Of a stretch of 64,000 nt of DNA, positions 40,943-53,862 are shown one piece after another. The notes under the pieces were generated by a model. It saw only the letters and a program-made list of their open reading frames with translations. It did no database searches and had not been told where the DNA came from. Positions within the stretch are counted from its first letter, which is position 1, and each line of letters opens with the position of its first letter. The stretch comes from Eleginops maclovinus. Its lineage: Eukaryota; Chordata; Actinopteri; Perciformes; Eleginopidae. The translations under genes were made by a program, and so were the position numbers. The DNA lies in the NCBI RefSeq assembly GCF_036324505.1, contig NC_086368.1, positions 7,012,016 to 7,076,015 on the forward strand, given 5' to 3'.

Positions 40943-42960
40943 TATAGTGTTTTTCATGAACTCAAAGACTCATAATTTCAAATGTCTCTGCTGTATGCAT
41001 TCCTATTATGAAGGGTTAAAACTCTGCATCTGTAAAGACGATTACAAGATAAAACATTGACATTACAAGTGTCAAACTCACTCTGAAAAATGTTGGTTAT
41101 TTTTATCGATTTTGGTTTTAACGCTGTTTTGTCTCGGTTCTTTGAGAGGGTAAAAATATTCAATAATCTCTTCATACAGTTTAATTTCGTTGGCGGTATT
41201 AAATATAAGTTATTTAATAATACTCTGCTTTGGTTTTGCATTCACAAGTTAGTTCTACATTAAGTAGTGCAATTTGAGGATTAACAACTCCCCGGGTTAC
41301 TGTAGGTGTTATACTCAACCTGCCTGTGTGACAAATTGTCCATCCATGGTATGCAATAAATATATACAAATTCAAATGATTTCCTTTAGAATGATGTAGA
41401 AAATTGGCATTGGAATTGTTGGTAGAAAAAACCAATAATCATAATTTTGAGTGTCTATACAGTAAAGGAAAAAGGTATTGAGCAGTGCTGTGGTTTAGGC
41501 ATTTCATTGTGAATGGGATCCAAATGATGTCGGTTGTATGAACACAGTGTTAATGCATTTATGTGTTCAGTAACCTGCGTACTGCTACTTTTAGAAATAA
41601 AGAACAAAAAAGGGTTATTTTTGGTTATGGAACATCCCTTCAATGTTTTAAGCACTGCAGATTTTCTGCAAAGTTAACAGTTACACATCCAAGCATTGAA
41701 ACACAATTATCACATTTCAGGCATTAGTTTTTTACAGAAGGTTGTCCAATCAGAGCCTTTCTTAACCAGCACATCATCATGTTTTTATTGCTCGGCAAAT
41801 CCTTCATGGGCACTGCCAACAAACCCAAACAACTAATGAGGTAGAAAGTCTGCCCAGACTACTGCGGACGCTTTAAGAGAGAAATTAAGCACTCCAGGAT
41901 GTCAAAATTACAGCAAAGCTCTCACATAAGTTGGAGAAAATTGGATATTTAGTCTGTCAGCGCTCCCTCAACACACCTTCACTGTCCAAAAACACACACA
42001 CACACAACCACAAACATATACCAGCAACTCATCCACAGCAGAGCCAAGGCTAAATGAGGCCAATGAAGTTAAAATGTTTAGAGGCAAAGAATGAAAGGCC
42101 TGTTTGTTCGTGTGAGAGAATCCCAGCAGTGATGCTTTCTGCAGGGAAAATACTGACATGAAAAATGAGCAAACGAGCAACGACGAGCCAATAGCTGTCT
42201 GGCTCTCAGGTGGAAAAAATCTGGCCTCTGATGAATGTGTGTTCGTGCCTGTGCTCGAGGGTTTTGTGAGAGTGTAGATGAAACGGAGCATCAAAAAAGT
42301 CAAATAAAAGTAAAAAGTAAAGTAATAAAACTATATGTGTAAACTAATAAAAATTGCTTCACAATTTAATTTCAAACGCAAGTCTCTGTCTAGTGAAGCC
42401 AGCTAAATCTAGCGTGACATTCTCACCCACAAAACAGGTGGGTGAGATAATGCCTGAGCGATGGAAAAGTGTTAATAAATGTAAAGAGATTAACCAGTAT
42501 ATATTTACATATATAGATCTAGTCAATAAAGTTCGGCTACATCCTTTCAAAAGGTCACCTATAATACAAAATGCACTTTTTGATGTCTTTTATACATAAA
42601 TATGTGTCCCTGGTGTGTAAGGAGACTCACAAAGTGTCAGAAAATACAACCCTCTCTATTTTCCTCCTTACCCAAATCTCTAAAAACTAGCTGATCCAGA
42701 TGGACGTAATATCAGAAATGTGGGCTGGCTTTACATTGAACTCCTGGCAACACAGACGGCAAGCTGAATCCCCCACCATCTGTGTGTCTGTGTATTCAGC
42801 AGGATGTCTGCAGAAGGGACTTAGAGTAAAGTTGTTATATATATATATAATACATATAATGGCACTGTTCTAGCGGGAAACACTGAAGAAAGAACATGTC
42901 AAGCTATGTGCTGTATCAGAAACAATGCGCCACTTGTTTGGAAGTAACATGATCTGTGTT
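40943..42960. other. Intergenic, no gene seen
   Basis: No recognisable gene or element. Confidence 0.4.
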
Positions 42961-43480
42961 TACGTTAGCAAGCATCGCTAACACTCAGAGCTAACGCTGT
43001 ACTCGAAAGACTATGTGTGAATAAGTCGGACATAAAAAAGATACTGTCCTTGTGGTAAACCCGCGAGAGAAACGTTTGAGCTCCACTGTTTCACAAATAA
43101 TGCTTGATGTGGTTTGGAACATTAGATGGCGTTTAATCATGGCAGCGTTTAGCTGAGTATCTCCATTAGAAACTTCTCTCATGACGGAGGAGAGATCATG
43201 AAACTCCAAAGGGGCGTGGCCAGCAGCAGCTAGTTCCATTTAAAGCTACAGTCAGCAAATCAGCACTTCATGAACGGCGCTGAAATAGAGGGGGATGAAC
43301 AATACAGTATAATAGGAGATCTTTAAGATAAGCACTTAAAGGGGCCCCAACATGCTTTTGGGGGTTTTCCCTTTCCTGTAGTCTGTTATATAGGTTTTTG
43401 TGCATGTAAATGGTCTGCAAAGACTAAAATCCCAAAGTTCCCTCCAAGGGGAGTTTCTGAATTTTTCCCATAGCAGAACA
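42960..43480 (+). repeat. Interspersed repeat family 1, copy C
   Basis: It carries the shared core TTTTCCCTTTCCTGTAGTCT, GTAAATGGTCTGCAAAGAC and AAAGTTCCCTCCAAGGGG. Upstream it extends into GAGCTCCACTGTTTC, TGATGTGGTTTGGAAC and AGGGGCGTGGCCAGCAG, words I know as part of a widespread teleost repeat, so this copy keeps the left half that copies A and B lack. Confidence 0.7.
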
Positions 43481-43489
43481 TTTATTTTG

Positions 43490-43800
43490 GCTAAATCAAC
43501 TACCCAGTTCGATCACTCGAATAGGCCTTTTTCAAATCATTAGGGCCTAAACTAGTCAAATGCACTCTGAATCCAGTCATTTTTCTTCTCTATTCATTGT
43601 TCTAATACGAGGCTGAGACAGGCCGTGACGCAGCGTATTGCAAGTCTGTGGGCCCAGATACGGGTACTTTTGCTCTCAAGAGTCAGGCTATTTGGGCTGC
43701 ATGCGCCACCGAGCAATTTTCTTAGGGATCAATGGGGCCTTGCCTCTAACACTGTATCCACTTCTCTTAATATATCCATTCTCTAAAACCCTTGCGCAAT
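43490..43800 (+). repeat. Interspersed repeat family 2, copy 2
   Basis: Patchy match to 18405-18720. It directly follows copy C of family 1, so this may be one composite element. Confidence 0.45.
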
Positions 43801-46800
43801 ATATACACCGTCATATTGCCCAATCGCCGGGTTACAATCTCTTAGTGCTTCATTTGGGAACTCGCTAACATAATACAACACCTTTTTGTCCTTCTGTAAT
43901 CATGTCATTGTTGCATAAAGCAAAAATCGTTGCATTAGTAAAGGCACAAAGACAGACAGGAGAGCAGAAGAGAGACAGAGAGACGGTCATAGCCAGAATC
44001 AGAGACACTGTTATTTTAGCCAGTAGCCATCCTTGAGCAGGAACTTTTGAAGAGCAGTCCAATAAAAATAGATTTTATCCAGATGGAGTCTACTGCAGAG
44101 GAGACAGCCATGCTCTCCTCGTCACAATTAGCAGAGGGGAAGCATCCAAGACCACAATGTCCTATTAAACAGACATGATTACATTAACATGGGAACTTCC
44201 CAGAATCCCCCTGCTTCAACAAACACATGAAAAACACATTGACTTTAACCACAAACAATAATATAGATTAACTGTAACTGGAGAGTAGGCTTCTGTTTAT
44301 GATTCATCGACTGCTGATACTTTACTGCACCTGAAAATGTGAGAACTGAGGCTAAATTATAAAAGACGAAACACACTGGTGTTTTTAACAAATAAAGAAT
44401 TTCAAGCTACTTTTTTGACCTATGAGAAGCAGGGCTGAATCAATTTGTTGGGTAATAGGCATACAATCCATTGACAACTATATCAATAAATTAACCTGTG
44501 ATCTTAAGTTGTGATTTTAGTTCTGAGGGGAAAAAACGATTGATTCTTATTTTTACCATATTTGTGCCACACTACTCGATTCAACCTGTTAGCAGAGATG
44601 GTAAAATAGTGAGAACCCATGTTATTACCAGAACCTTTGTCTGGTGTATTGAGCCATTTGAACCCTATGTCAAACCTATATTTAGGGATATTGGCGCTAT
44701 ATTTGACCCTTGATTGAATCTCGAAAACAAAATGTAAATTAATTGGTTGAATCCTGGTTTTCAACTGAAAAACATTGCAAAAATCAGACCTTTATAATTA
44801 ACTTTTCATTTAAAACACGCCTGTATTTTTTCCAGCTTCTGCCTGTAAATTTAATACACTTTAATATAATCAAGCAGCATGTAGGCCCTTTAATACCACT
44901 GTATATCTGACATCGCTCCTATTTTACCTTTGCCCCATTAGTTGCCAGCTAAGTTCAGGATTGGTTTCAAGATTATTTGTATTCCTTTGTAATGGGACAC
45001 CATGGCCTGGCTCCTGCCAAGAGATCCGCGCCAGAGTGGCCAACCAAAATAATTTATCCTTAATGGGTTCTAAACTTATAACAAAAGGCTATTGCACTTT
45101 TGCTTGCCTAGTCTGTTGACCCTTTTCAAAAAACAACTAAATTTACACTCCTTTATTTTGCTTTTATTTTTAAATAAAGGATTGATCTGTGGTCGGACTG
45201 GTAGATGTATGCTTTCAGTGTTTGCAAGTGCACTACGCTTGTATGTACTTGTTTATTCATTCTCTGTATGTGTATTTGCTCTCTGTGATTGTTAAAATGC
45301 ATTTTTGTTTTCTAAACTTTGTTAAAAATGCGCTAAATAAGCGTGTTTTACTTACTTTTGTAGAATGACCCAGTTTCTTTCTCATCCTAGCGATTTTCTG
45401 GGCAATTTCAAACAAAAGCAATGTCTGGATAACATTCAGAAGTCACTGGACAAAAGAGAACACCTATCCAAAATAACCCAACACTGGAAGGCACTCAACA
45501 CATAACACTCTCCATATGCCCCATTATGGTTTGGTCCACAACTTGTGCAGATCACAGCAGGCCTTCAATTAATACCATCATACTGCACCTGTCACTGATG
45601 ACTGTCAGCCAGCCGACAGTGAGACTCATTCGTTTTAATGAGGAGCAAAGGTAATGTTTACCAGCAGAAGAGACAGTATTTCAGGTGATGGAAACTCACT
45701 GATATTTACGGACTGAAAACAGGGATAGACGCTTTCAAGCACTGGCCCCACAGGAAACCAGTCCCCTAAATTTGGGGGACAAAGTAACATTTCGGTGGTC
45801 CAAATGTAAAAGCAACCTAACAGTCCTTTTTAACAGTGACACCTAAAAAAAAAACCGAAAAAACAACAGAATGAGAAACTGTATAATTTGGTTAAATGAA
45901 TCTCCGGTATCGTGGGCAATGGTTAACGATGCATGGAATGTGAATTGTGGTGTAAATATTTAATAACAAATCAATCACTAATTGATCATTAAAAGATGAC
46001 TTTAAGATGTCAACAAAAATGCAAAATCATTCACCTTTACTGAGAACATACACTCTTTAACTCTCCATCCTTCCAATAAACTAACTTCCTTTTTTAAAGG
46101 CCCCGGGTCCAACAATGAAGTGTTGCAACCCTGGAAACACATGTTGATTTTGAGTTTCCTCCAAAGATCCAAGTCATACTAAGTGCCCTCGAGCGATAAG
46201 AAAGCTTTCATCTTCTAACTGAAAAGGATGACAAATGCAGGGCAGATGGGACAGATGACCTGAAGTAAAATGAACTCAAACGTCGATACTTTTGAATATA
46301 TTCGAGAAAACAACCAGAACTCCTGATATTTCATTTTTCAATGGCAATATGGTCATAGTAATGGTACAGCACGATACAGTAATTATAAGGTTAAAATAAC
46401 TATTAAATTCTTCAGATGAGAAAACCCTTCAGTTGAAAACCACAATACTCAAAATGGTCAAACTAAAATCATTTGTGAATGGAAACATTAACGACTTCAA
46501 GTGTTACAGGTTTTTATTGTAACAAATTCAAACACAAATTTAATACATGTAAAATTTGCACACACAAACATTTTTTTTACACCTGAGAAATAGCTGTCAG
46601 TATAAAATAAAGTGTTTATATGTAACCAGAGTTCATCCTCATCTTGCGTTGGTTGAAACAAAATCTACTATGTCAATGTGTTACTTTTCTCGGATGCTTC
46701 TAAGTCGGTTCATTGAATCATACCTTTCTATGAAAATAAGTCTTGGTTTTCCAATTAAAACAGGCATCTGAGATATGTAGATACTGTATTTTACTATTTG

Positions 46801-49800
46801 TAGGTATTAATAGGCTAATGTTACTTAACAGCAACATTTAGCTTCTATCTTTGAAAGCAACATTTTCTTATCTTAATCAGACTAATATTTATGGAGCTCA
46901 TCTGTTTATCAAAAAACATTTTCATGTGTTTCTACAAAACTTTTTAGATGGTTTGTCAATCTAATTAGCCCTGGTTTTTTTAATTATTAAAAACATCTAA
47001 AGGTGGGAGGCTGTCACTCCACCACGCTAGTTAGAATGTCATTTTACCAAATACTCTTAGATCTGTGTGGTGTGAAGTGAAGTGAAGTGAGGTCTCTTTT
47101 GCTCTGTCTGCTCAATTGTGTGATTGTTAGTACTGGGTATTCAGATCAAAGCTTTATGTATGTATTTTGTTGAGAAAATATAACCAGGACTGCAGGTACT
47201 TGCATTCATTTCAAAATTGATACCTGCAGATATCAGTTAACGCACTGTAAATGGCCTAGATGAAAGAATATTTGACATTTTCACAACTTTCAAAATGACT
47301 TGGTACTCTATTCTTCATGCAACTGCAAAGCTTTAGAAAATGTTTACAAATAATAATATATTTTTTGTAAATAATAATATATTTTATTTAGAGGCACCAT
47401 TCAAAGCTCCCAAGGACACCTACATTTAGAAGTGTGAGGGCCTATTCACCTTTCTTAATCCTAAAAAGGTAAATAAAAGGCATTCTGACACCGCAGTTCC
47501 TCTGGCCTCCTGTAGATTTAAGTTCATTCACAGTTGGAATGTGGATGTTGGTATCTAAACATTGTGAGAGCTAGGGCAATCATTTGCCCCTGTTTCTCAC
47601 AAGAGAGAACCACAACACTGACCACCCGTCTCTTTCACCACTGGTGGAAGCTACTGAAAGACCCTGGTGCCGAGGTGTTTTGTTGGAGTAAAGACAGTAA
47701 ACCTCATGCTGGAAAAAGAGCTTCCAGGCATAGTTAACCAGCTCTTTACAGGGAGCATATATCAGCTGCAGAAAATATTAGACCCTGAGATGTCCACAAT
47801 AAGACATAAACCATAGATACTTATGAACCATATGATTCACCATACCACATATGAAATCAATACTGTAAGGCTGTAAGTCTGAGGAGAGTAAACCATGAGA
47901 ACACTAAAAGGGCAGTCTAAAACACACAGACCTTAAGGTCAAGGATTTTCCACATGTGAGATATGATTCGTGTATTCCCCTCGTGATTCAGACCAAATAA
48001 AAAAAGGGAAATTGGTTTTACTTGGTTAGTGTTACACCGATCCACAAAGTTTCAGAAAAATCGGGCAATCAATTTTTTTGTTATCCCGATGACAAAAAAC
48101 TAACAAAACAACAGACCAACCCGAAGAACCTCCATGGGGGAGCTAACCAGAGAAGAAGAGAACTAGAAGAGAAATACACAAAGCAGGAAAGAATACACAG
48201 TCAGCTCAGCATGCTGATTTATTTCTTTGAAATTTCAACAAGAACAACATTCTGGCAAGGGATCACGGTCATATCAAACTCAATAGGAGGTAATGGAAAG
48301 CACACTCCAGTCTATGCTTTAAATCGATCAATCCCGTAACTACACACCCCAACAGCAATACATCAGCTGTCTTACAGACAATAACTTGTATAGCCTGACA
48401 GACTCATGCTACATTTTAAGTTCGGCCTTCCTCCCTACACCCCTCCAGCATCTGCTCTGCATCTGGCTCCATACAGCACGCATACTGCAGGTTGAAGCAG
48501 CAGCACAACAATAACCTCTAATGCAGCTTCTAAGTGAAACATCAAGCAAACAACCTGACAAAGCAATGGGTTGATTTAATTTGATCTGAGCACAAAACTG
48601 CATTTATTGTTAGAAAATCTATTACTTTTTCAATTGTTTAGTTGATATTAGTTAAGAAAAGCCTTACTTAATACATTCTAAACCAGAGTACATCCAAACG
48701 GGCAAAAAAACCAACAATATAGCATCTTACTAAAACTCGGGAGTTCAAAAAGAAGTGGTGGTGGTCTCCTTGTGGAGGCTACAGTTGTTCTGTTTCAATC
48801 ATCAGGTTGTCTACGGATCCTCTGGGACTGAATTCCAAGGCTTAATGCCAGAATCTGAACCAAAGCTCGGCATAAGGAAAAAGACTTGTGTCTACAGTAA
48901 ATGGTACGCGACAGAATACTTCTCCTGCAAGGAGGTTTACTTCCAAGAGATTAGAGGGGAAACTTTAAAAACAGACATAAGAAATGATTTAACATCGTAA
49001 AACAGACAGCTCAACTGTAGGAATAACCTTTTACTGACATTTCAGGGAAAGACATTTAGAAAGAGTAATGTCACTATGAAACCTAAAGATCAAAGAAAAG
49101 TCATAAATACACTGAGCTACTGAGTTTAAATGGGTCTTCAATTTGAAAGACAATCTTTAACACTCTCACAGCCAATTAGTATCCAATAAATGCCATTTTA
49201 TAAAGACAGGTTGAAGTCTAATAATTATTTGTCTAGCTCGTTTTTGGTCTCCACCAAACATATGGCTCTTAAGCTTTCTTAATAAGTTGGTTCTGACTTT
49301 GTCCTTCAACCATTTGCTGCAAGCAAGTACTCTACAGTGGCATTATCAGAGCTCACTTGATAAGAACAGGTGCCTGCTGCATATGGAAACAGGCTTATAA
49401 AAGCACAAAGAGTAAAGCATACATTAAATGTTGCACAACGCCAAAACTGTAAGCTACAACAGCTATGTACAGGTGCAGAGCTGGTTGATTATTTCTGCAC
49501 ATGACTATGATTTGCCTCTGTTTAGTTTCACATGGGAGGCTAATAAGGGAATTTAATTTGAAAAATATGCAAAACTTATTACATAACAAGTCTCTGAGCT
49601 AAAATAAAAAACCTCATTGTCAGCCCACAGCTATGTCACAACCAAAACACACAGTTCTCGGCGGAGGGTCAATACATCATGGCAGTTGTCAGCCAGACCC
49701 ATGCAGACCTGTTTAATGCCTCTCCAGGTGGCCTACCATGTTGAAGGCCCTGCAGTCCAATGGGCTGTATGTGGATCATATTCACTGACGTATGTTGCTT

Positions 49801-50085
49801 TGTCTGGGTTGGCTGTATTCTGCTGTGACGTACTGCTCGTTTGCGTTTTCAGAAGAAATAAGCCAGAAAAAAGGTTAACAGTTATGATGATGCTTACATA
49901 AGGGGAAAGGGGTGTGCATCATAAAGGATTACAACAGCACTCTGGAACCGACTAATTGGTTTAATCAGTTTGAGAAAATTAGCATTTTACAACTTAAACC
50001 TTTTTTGGCAGCATAAGGAAGTATTTTTATAGAACCATTCTTTTGTATTGAGTTGTTTTATTATCTGGACCACAAGTCTAAGAAT
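43801..50085. other. Intergenic, no gene seen
   Basis: Over 6 kb with only short chance open frames. This is where an omd gene would be expected by tetrapod order, but no LRR-coding frame is visible on either strand. Confidence 0.5.
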
Positions 50086-50140
50086 GGAAGGGGCTGTATT
50101 TTTTACAGACTGCAAAGCGCTTGGAGATAAACTTTAAGCT
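50085..50140 (+). repeat. Possible LINE/L2-type tail
   Basis: TGCAAAGCGCTTGGAGATAA resembles the tail region of fish L2-like elements. Short and isolated. Confidence 0.3.
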
Positions 50141-50463
50141 GTAGGAATAAAAACCAACTTGTGTCCAAATAGAACAGATGCACCGATATGAGACCAGAAA
50201 CACTCCTGTGATAGTACTTTGGTGTTATACACAATATGCTGCTTCATCTGCCCTTTCACCATGGCAATTATAAGAATTATTTCATTTTGTATATATATCT
50301 ACAGGAACAAATATGTATATATTAAAAAAGAGGGTAATAAGGCAGAATGTTTGTCTCTTAATTAACATGTGATTATTCGTATTATCAGATTCGACTGTAG
50401 CCTAACTGTGACCCTTAGAACTTATCCTACTGCTGCCACCCTACATTAAAAAAAAATTAAGGT

Positions 50464-50610
50464 GCGGCAGCTCCCAACCTCTGGAACGCTCTCCCTGCAG
50501 TGATCCGCAACATCCCCACTCTTGACGCCTTTAAAAAGGGCCCTCAAGTACCACCTATTTGCAAAAGCCTTCAGCCTTATTGTGAAGCACTCACATAAAA
50601 GTGCAAAGTA
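50464..50610 (+). pseudogene. LINE reverse-transcriptase C-terminal relic
   Basis: It encodes AAAPNLWNALPAVIRNIPTL then DAFKKG and, after a frameshift, ALKYHLFAKAFSL. This W-N-x-L-P ... F-K-x-x-L-K-x-x-L-F motif is the typical end of the L2-type RT protein. A remnant with a frameshift. Confidence 0.75.
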
Positions 50611-50795
50611 TTCACCACGGCGATCAATCATCTGAAATGCATCTATGAATCAAGAGTTGATCATTTTTGCGACAGTGGATCAGTTTAAATTATAGCAGGG
50701 AGTAAGGGAACAGGAAGGATCCACGATGAGCTGTTAGATGAACAGATGCAGAGGACAGTCAGCACATCGACAACGCCTCAGCAAGGAAACCTGCC

Positions 50796-51105
50796 TGTGG
50801 CAGCCGGGTGTGGGTAGAGCGCCGGCTGCTGGGGTGAGGGGAGTGGCTCGGCCGGAGACCAGACAGCTGATCGGAATCAGGTAATCAGGCATTTAATATA
50901 AAGCATGTTGGTAACCTGGTTCTGGTCTGTCTTGCAGTAGGCTGGGTCCTGGGAAGACGACACACCCCGTCCTGGCCTTGCCCGCCCTGAAAGTACCGCG
51001 GAGCTCTCTGTTGTGTGCACATTTCTCGAACAATAAACGCTGTTGTTTTTGCCCAACCCCGAACGCTTCCGTCTCTTACCTTTTACCTGAGCCATCCCGC
51101 TCACA
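50796..51105 (+). repeat. 5' long terminal repeat
   Basis: 310 bp, TGTGGCAGCCGGG at the start and CCATCCCGCTCACA at the end. It carries an AATAAA (near 51031) and an AT-rich TTTAATATAAAG that could serve as promoter. Identical to the 3' copy except C at 50852 where the 3' copy has T at 54748. Confidence 0.96.
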
Positions 51106-51106
51106 G

Positions 51107-51124
51107 TGGCGCCTGAACAGGGAC
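51107..51124 (+). other. Primer binding site, lysine-tRNA-like
   Basis: TGGCGCCTGAACAGGGAC lies one base after the 5' LTR. It differs at one base from the known site complementary to the 3' end of tRNA-Lys(UUU) used by lentiviruses, so that tRNA or a close variant is the probable minus-strand primer. Confidence 0.8.
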
Positions 51125-51137
51125 CTGAACCCCTCAG

Positions 51138-51984
51138 ATGACGGAAGGAGAAAGCCCGCTGGGCCAGGCCCTCCAGCGTCTCGCCCTCATGCAGGAGAGC
51201 ACAACTGCCCTGCAACGTCAGCAGAGCGAGGCTCTCCTCGAAATCGCCTCCAGCCAGCAGGAGTACCGTGCTCTCCTGCGGGAGCTGCTGCAGCGTCCGG
51301 CCGCCCGGGAGGCCGAGCCGGTGACCAACCCCGCCCGGCCGCCGCAGATTGCCCTCCAGAAGATGTCAGCCGACGACGACCCAGAGGCTTATCTGGACAT
51401 ATTTGAGGGCACTGCGGCGGCGTGCGGGTGGCCGGAGGAGGAGTGGGCTGTGCGGCTTCTTCCCCTGCTGGCCGGGGGAGCGCAGCTAGCCGCCCACAGC
51501 CTGCCAGCGTCTGATCGACATGAGTACAAGCAGCTGCGGAGGGCCATCCTGGACCGGCTCGGCAGCACGCCAGAGGGACACCGCCGCTGGTTCAGGGCCC
51601 TTCCCTTCGAGGACGCTGGCCGCCCCTTCTCCTACGCGAAGCAGCTCCTCGATGCGGCGAGGCGCTGGCTTCAGCCGGGGATGCGCTCCGCTGAGGACGT
51701 CATGGAGCAGGTGGCACTGGAGCAGTTTGTCGCCGGGCTGCCATCGTCAACGGCGAATTGGGTCCAGTGTCACCGCCCTGCCAGCCTGGAGGCAGCCGTC
51801 GTCCTCGCGGAGGACCACATTTCGCTTCCCCGGCGGAGCATGAAGGAGGAGCCCCAAACACCTGTCATCCCCGCGGACCGACCCGTTCCAGCCCCGAGGA
51901 GGAGGTTCCTGACAGCAGCCGCTGCACCGCGTTCCCCTCAACCCACGACCCGGCCCCTTCCCACCCAAGCTCTCCCTCTCCCTC

Positions 51985-52019
<35 letters not shown>

Positions 52020-52139
52020 CCCCCCAGGATCCAGCCTCCGCCTCTGGTCGTCCGGCACCACGGGGGGCTCCTCAGGCGCCAGGGCAGGAGTGCTGGCGGT
52101 GCGGGCAGCCCGGCCACTTCCGGCGGGAGTGTCCCATGA
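51138..52139 (+). CDS. Retrotransposon Gag
   Basis: A 333-codon open frame. It starts MTEGESPLGQALQRLALMQE, continues through a helical segment, then about residues 75-230 resemble the SCAN/capsid fold of Gmr1-like elements (DDDPEAYLDIFEGTAAACGW, RLLPLLAGGAQLAAHSLP, FRALPFEDAGRPFSYAKQL). A proline run coded by CCT repeats and 18 consecutive C (52008-52025) follows. In this frame the zinc knuckle is not read; it lies in the overlapping pol frame, so either a -1 frameshift or a C-run length change joins them. The last ~40 residues of this frame are therefore probably not true Gag. Confidence 0.88.
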
Positions 52140-53862
52140 TGGAGGTCGGACAGTTGGTCCGGGTTGCGGGACCGCCAGTTGCCTCCCCCGGTTTAGCAGG
52201 GACGTACCGTATACTGGTATGTATACAGGGGGGTACCCACCAGGCTCTGATGGACACGGGCTGTAATCAGACGATGATCCATCAGCGCTTGGTTCGGCCG
52301 GGGGCATTGGTTGAAGCATCGTGGGTGAAGGTGAGGTGTGTGCATGGGGATATTCACCAGTACCCGGAGGTGACTCTGGAAATATCTTTTAGGGGTAAAA
52401 AGCATAGAGTCAGGCCTGGAGTTAGTACTCGCCTCACGCACCCTCTGAACTTGGGAAAAAATTGGCCGGGGTTTGCTAAGCTAGCGGGGGCTATGGGGGT
52501 GCGTTCACGGGAGTCAGGGAAATGTGAGTGGTGTGCTGTGTTGAGTGGCGAATCGGAAGCGGCTGACGGCGACGAAGGGGGAACAGACACGGAGGGGGCC
52601 GGGGAGGTCCCTCTACCACCGGAGGGTGCCGGGGAGGCCCCTCTGCCCCCGCCAGTGTTCCCGGTTGAGGATTTCCCCCTCGAACAGTCTAGGGATGGGA
52701 CCCTTCAGCACGCTTTCGATCAGGTGGTGAGTATTGATGGCTCCCAGCTACACCCAAACACAGCACTCACACACCCACACTTTGTTGTTATTCGGGACAG
52801 GCTGTATCGTGTGAGCCGTGACACACAGACAGGAGAGATCAATACCCAGTTGTTGGTACCGCAAAGCCGTCGGGAAATGATTTTCCAGGCGGCTCATCAC
52901 AACCCCATGTCAGGTCACCTAGGGTACGATAAGACACTACATTGGATCATGGCCCGATTTTATTGGCCGGGCATTCGCGCGGATGTGAAGCGGTGGTGTG
53001 CATCCTGCAGCGAATGTCAGCTGGTTAATCCGCCGGCCACCCCAGAAGCGCCTCTGCGCCCACTCCCATTAATTGAGGTGCCTTTTGAGAGAGTTGGTAT
53101 GGACCTCATCGGGCCATTAGACCGGAGTGCACGGGGATATCGCTTTGTACTCGTCCTAGTGGATTATGCAACACGATATCCCGAGGCAGTGCCGCTGCGC
53201 AATATCTCTGCAAAGAGCGTTGCACAGGCACTGTTTCATATAATCTCCCGAGTCGGGATCCCGAAAGAGATCCTGACTGACCAGGGCACGTCATTTATGT
53301 CACGCACACTACGCGAGCTGTATGAACTGTTGGGCGTCCGCTCGATCCGGACTAGTGTTTACCATCCACAGACCGATGGCCTGGTGGAGCGGTTTAACAA
53401 AACGCTAAAGAACATGGTTCGTAAGTTCGTTCACGAGGATAGCCGTAATTGGGATAAATGGCTAGACCCTCTGTTGTTTGCAGTGCGGGAGGTGCCTCAG
53501 CCCTCCACGGGATTTTCTCCCTTTGAACTGCTGTTTGGCAGGAAGCCACGGGGTGTTTTGGACCTATTTAAAGAAAACTGGGAGGAGGGTCCGAGCACAA
53601 GTAAAAACAAAATTCAGTACGTTATGGACCTGCGAGCAAAACTCCATTCACTGGGGCAGTTATCACGGGAGAATTTGCTGCAGGCTCAGGAACGTCAGCA
53701 GCGCCTGTACAACAGAGGGTCAAAACTGAGACAATTTTCACCGGGAGATAAAGTACTTGTGTTACTCCTGACTTCTAGCTCCAAATTACTCGCCAAGTGG
53801 CAAGGGCCCTTCGTGGTCACACGGCAAGTGGGGGACGTAGATTATGAGCTGGTGCGTTCTGA
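52026..53862 (+). pseudogene. Retrotransposon zinc knuckle, protease and integrase
   Basis: Open in one frame from before the C run through 54211, but only to about 53862 is it element protein. In order: zinc knuckle C-x2-C-x4-H-x4-C (52091-52132), protease with DTG (52253-52261), linker, integrase zinc domain (HH...CASCSEC, about 52887-53020), integrase core with Asp at 53102, Asp at 53279 and Glu at 53387 (35 residues between the last two, the DD35E spacing), then the C-terminal domain to KWQGPFVVTRQVGDVDYELV. After the deletion junction near 53862 it reads out of frame. Integrase itself looks intact. Confidence 0.9.

Noticed and set aside
51747..52319. 190-codon open frame on the - strand
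   Set aside because: Shadow of the GC-rich gag region; proline and arginine come from the C-run and its reverse.
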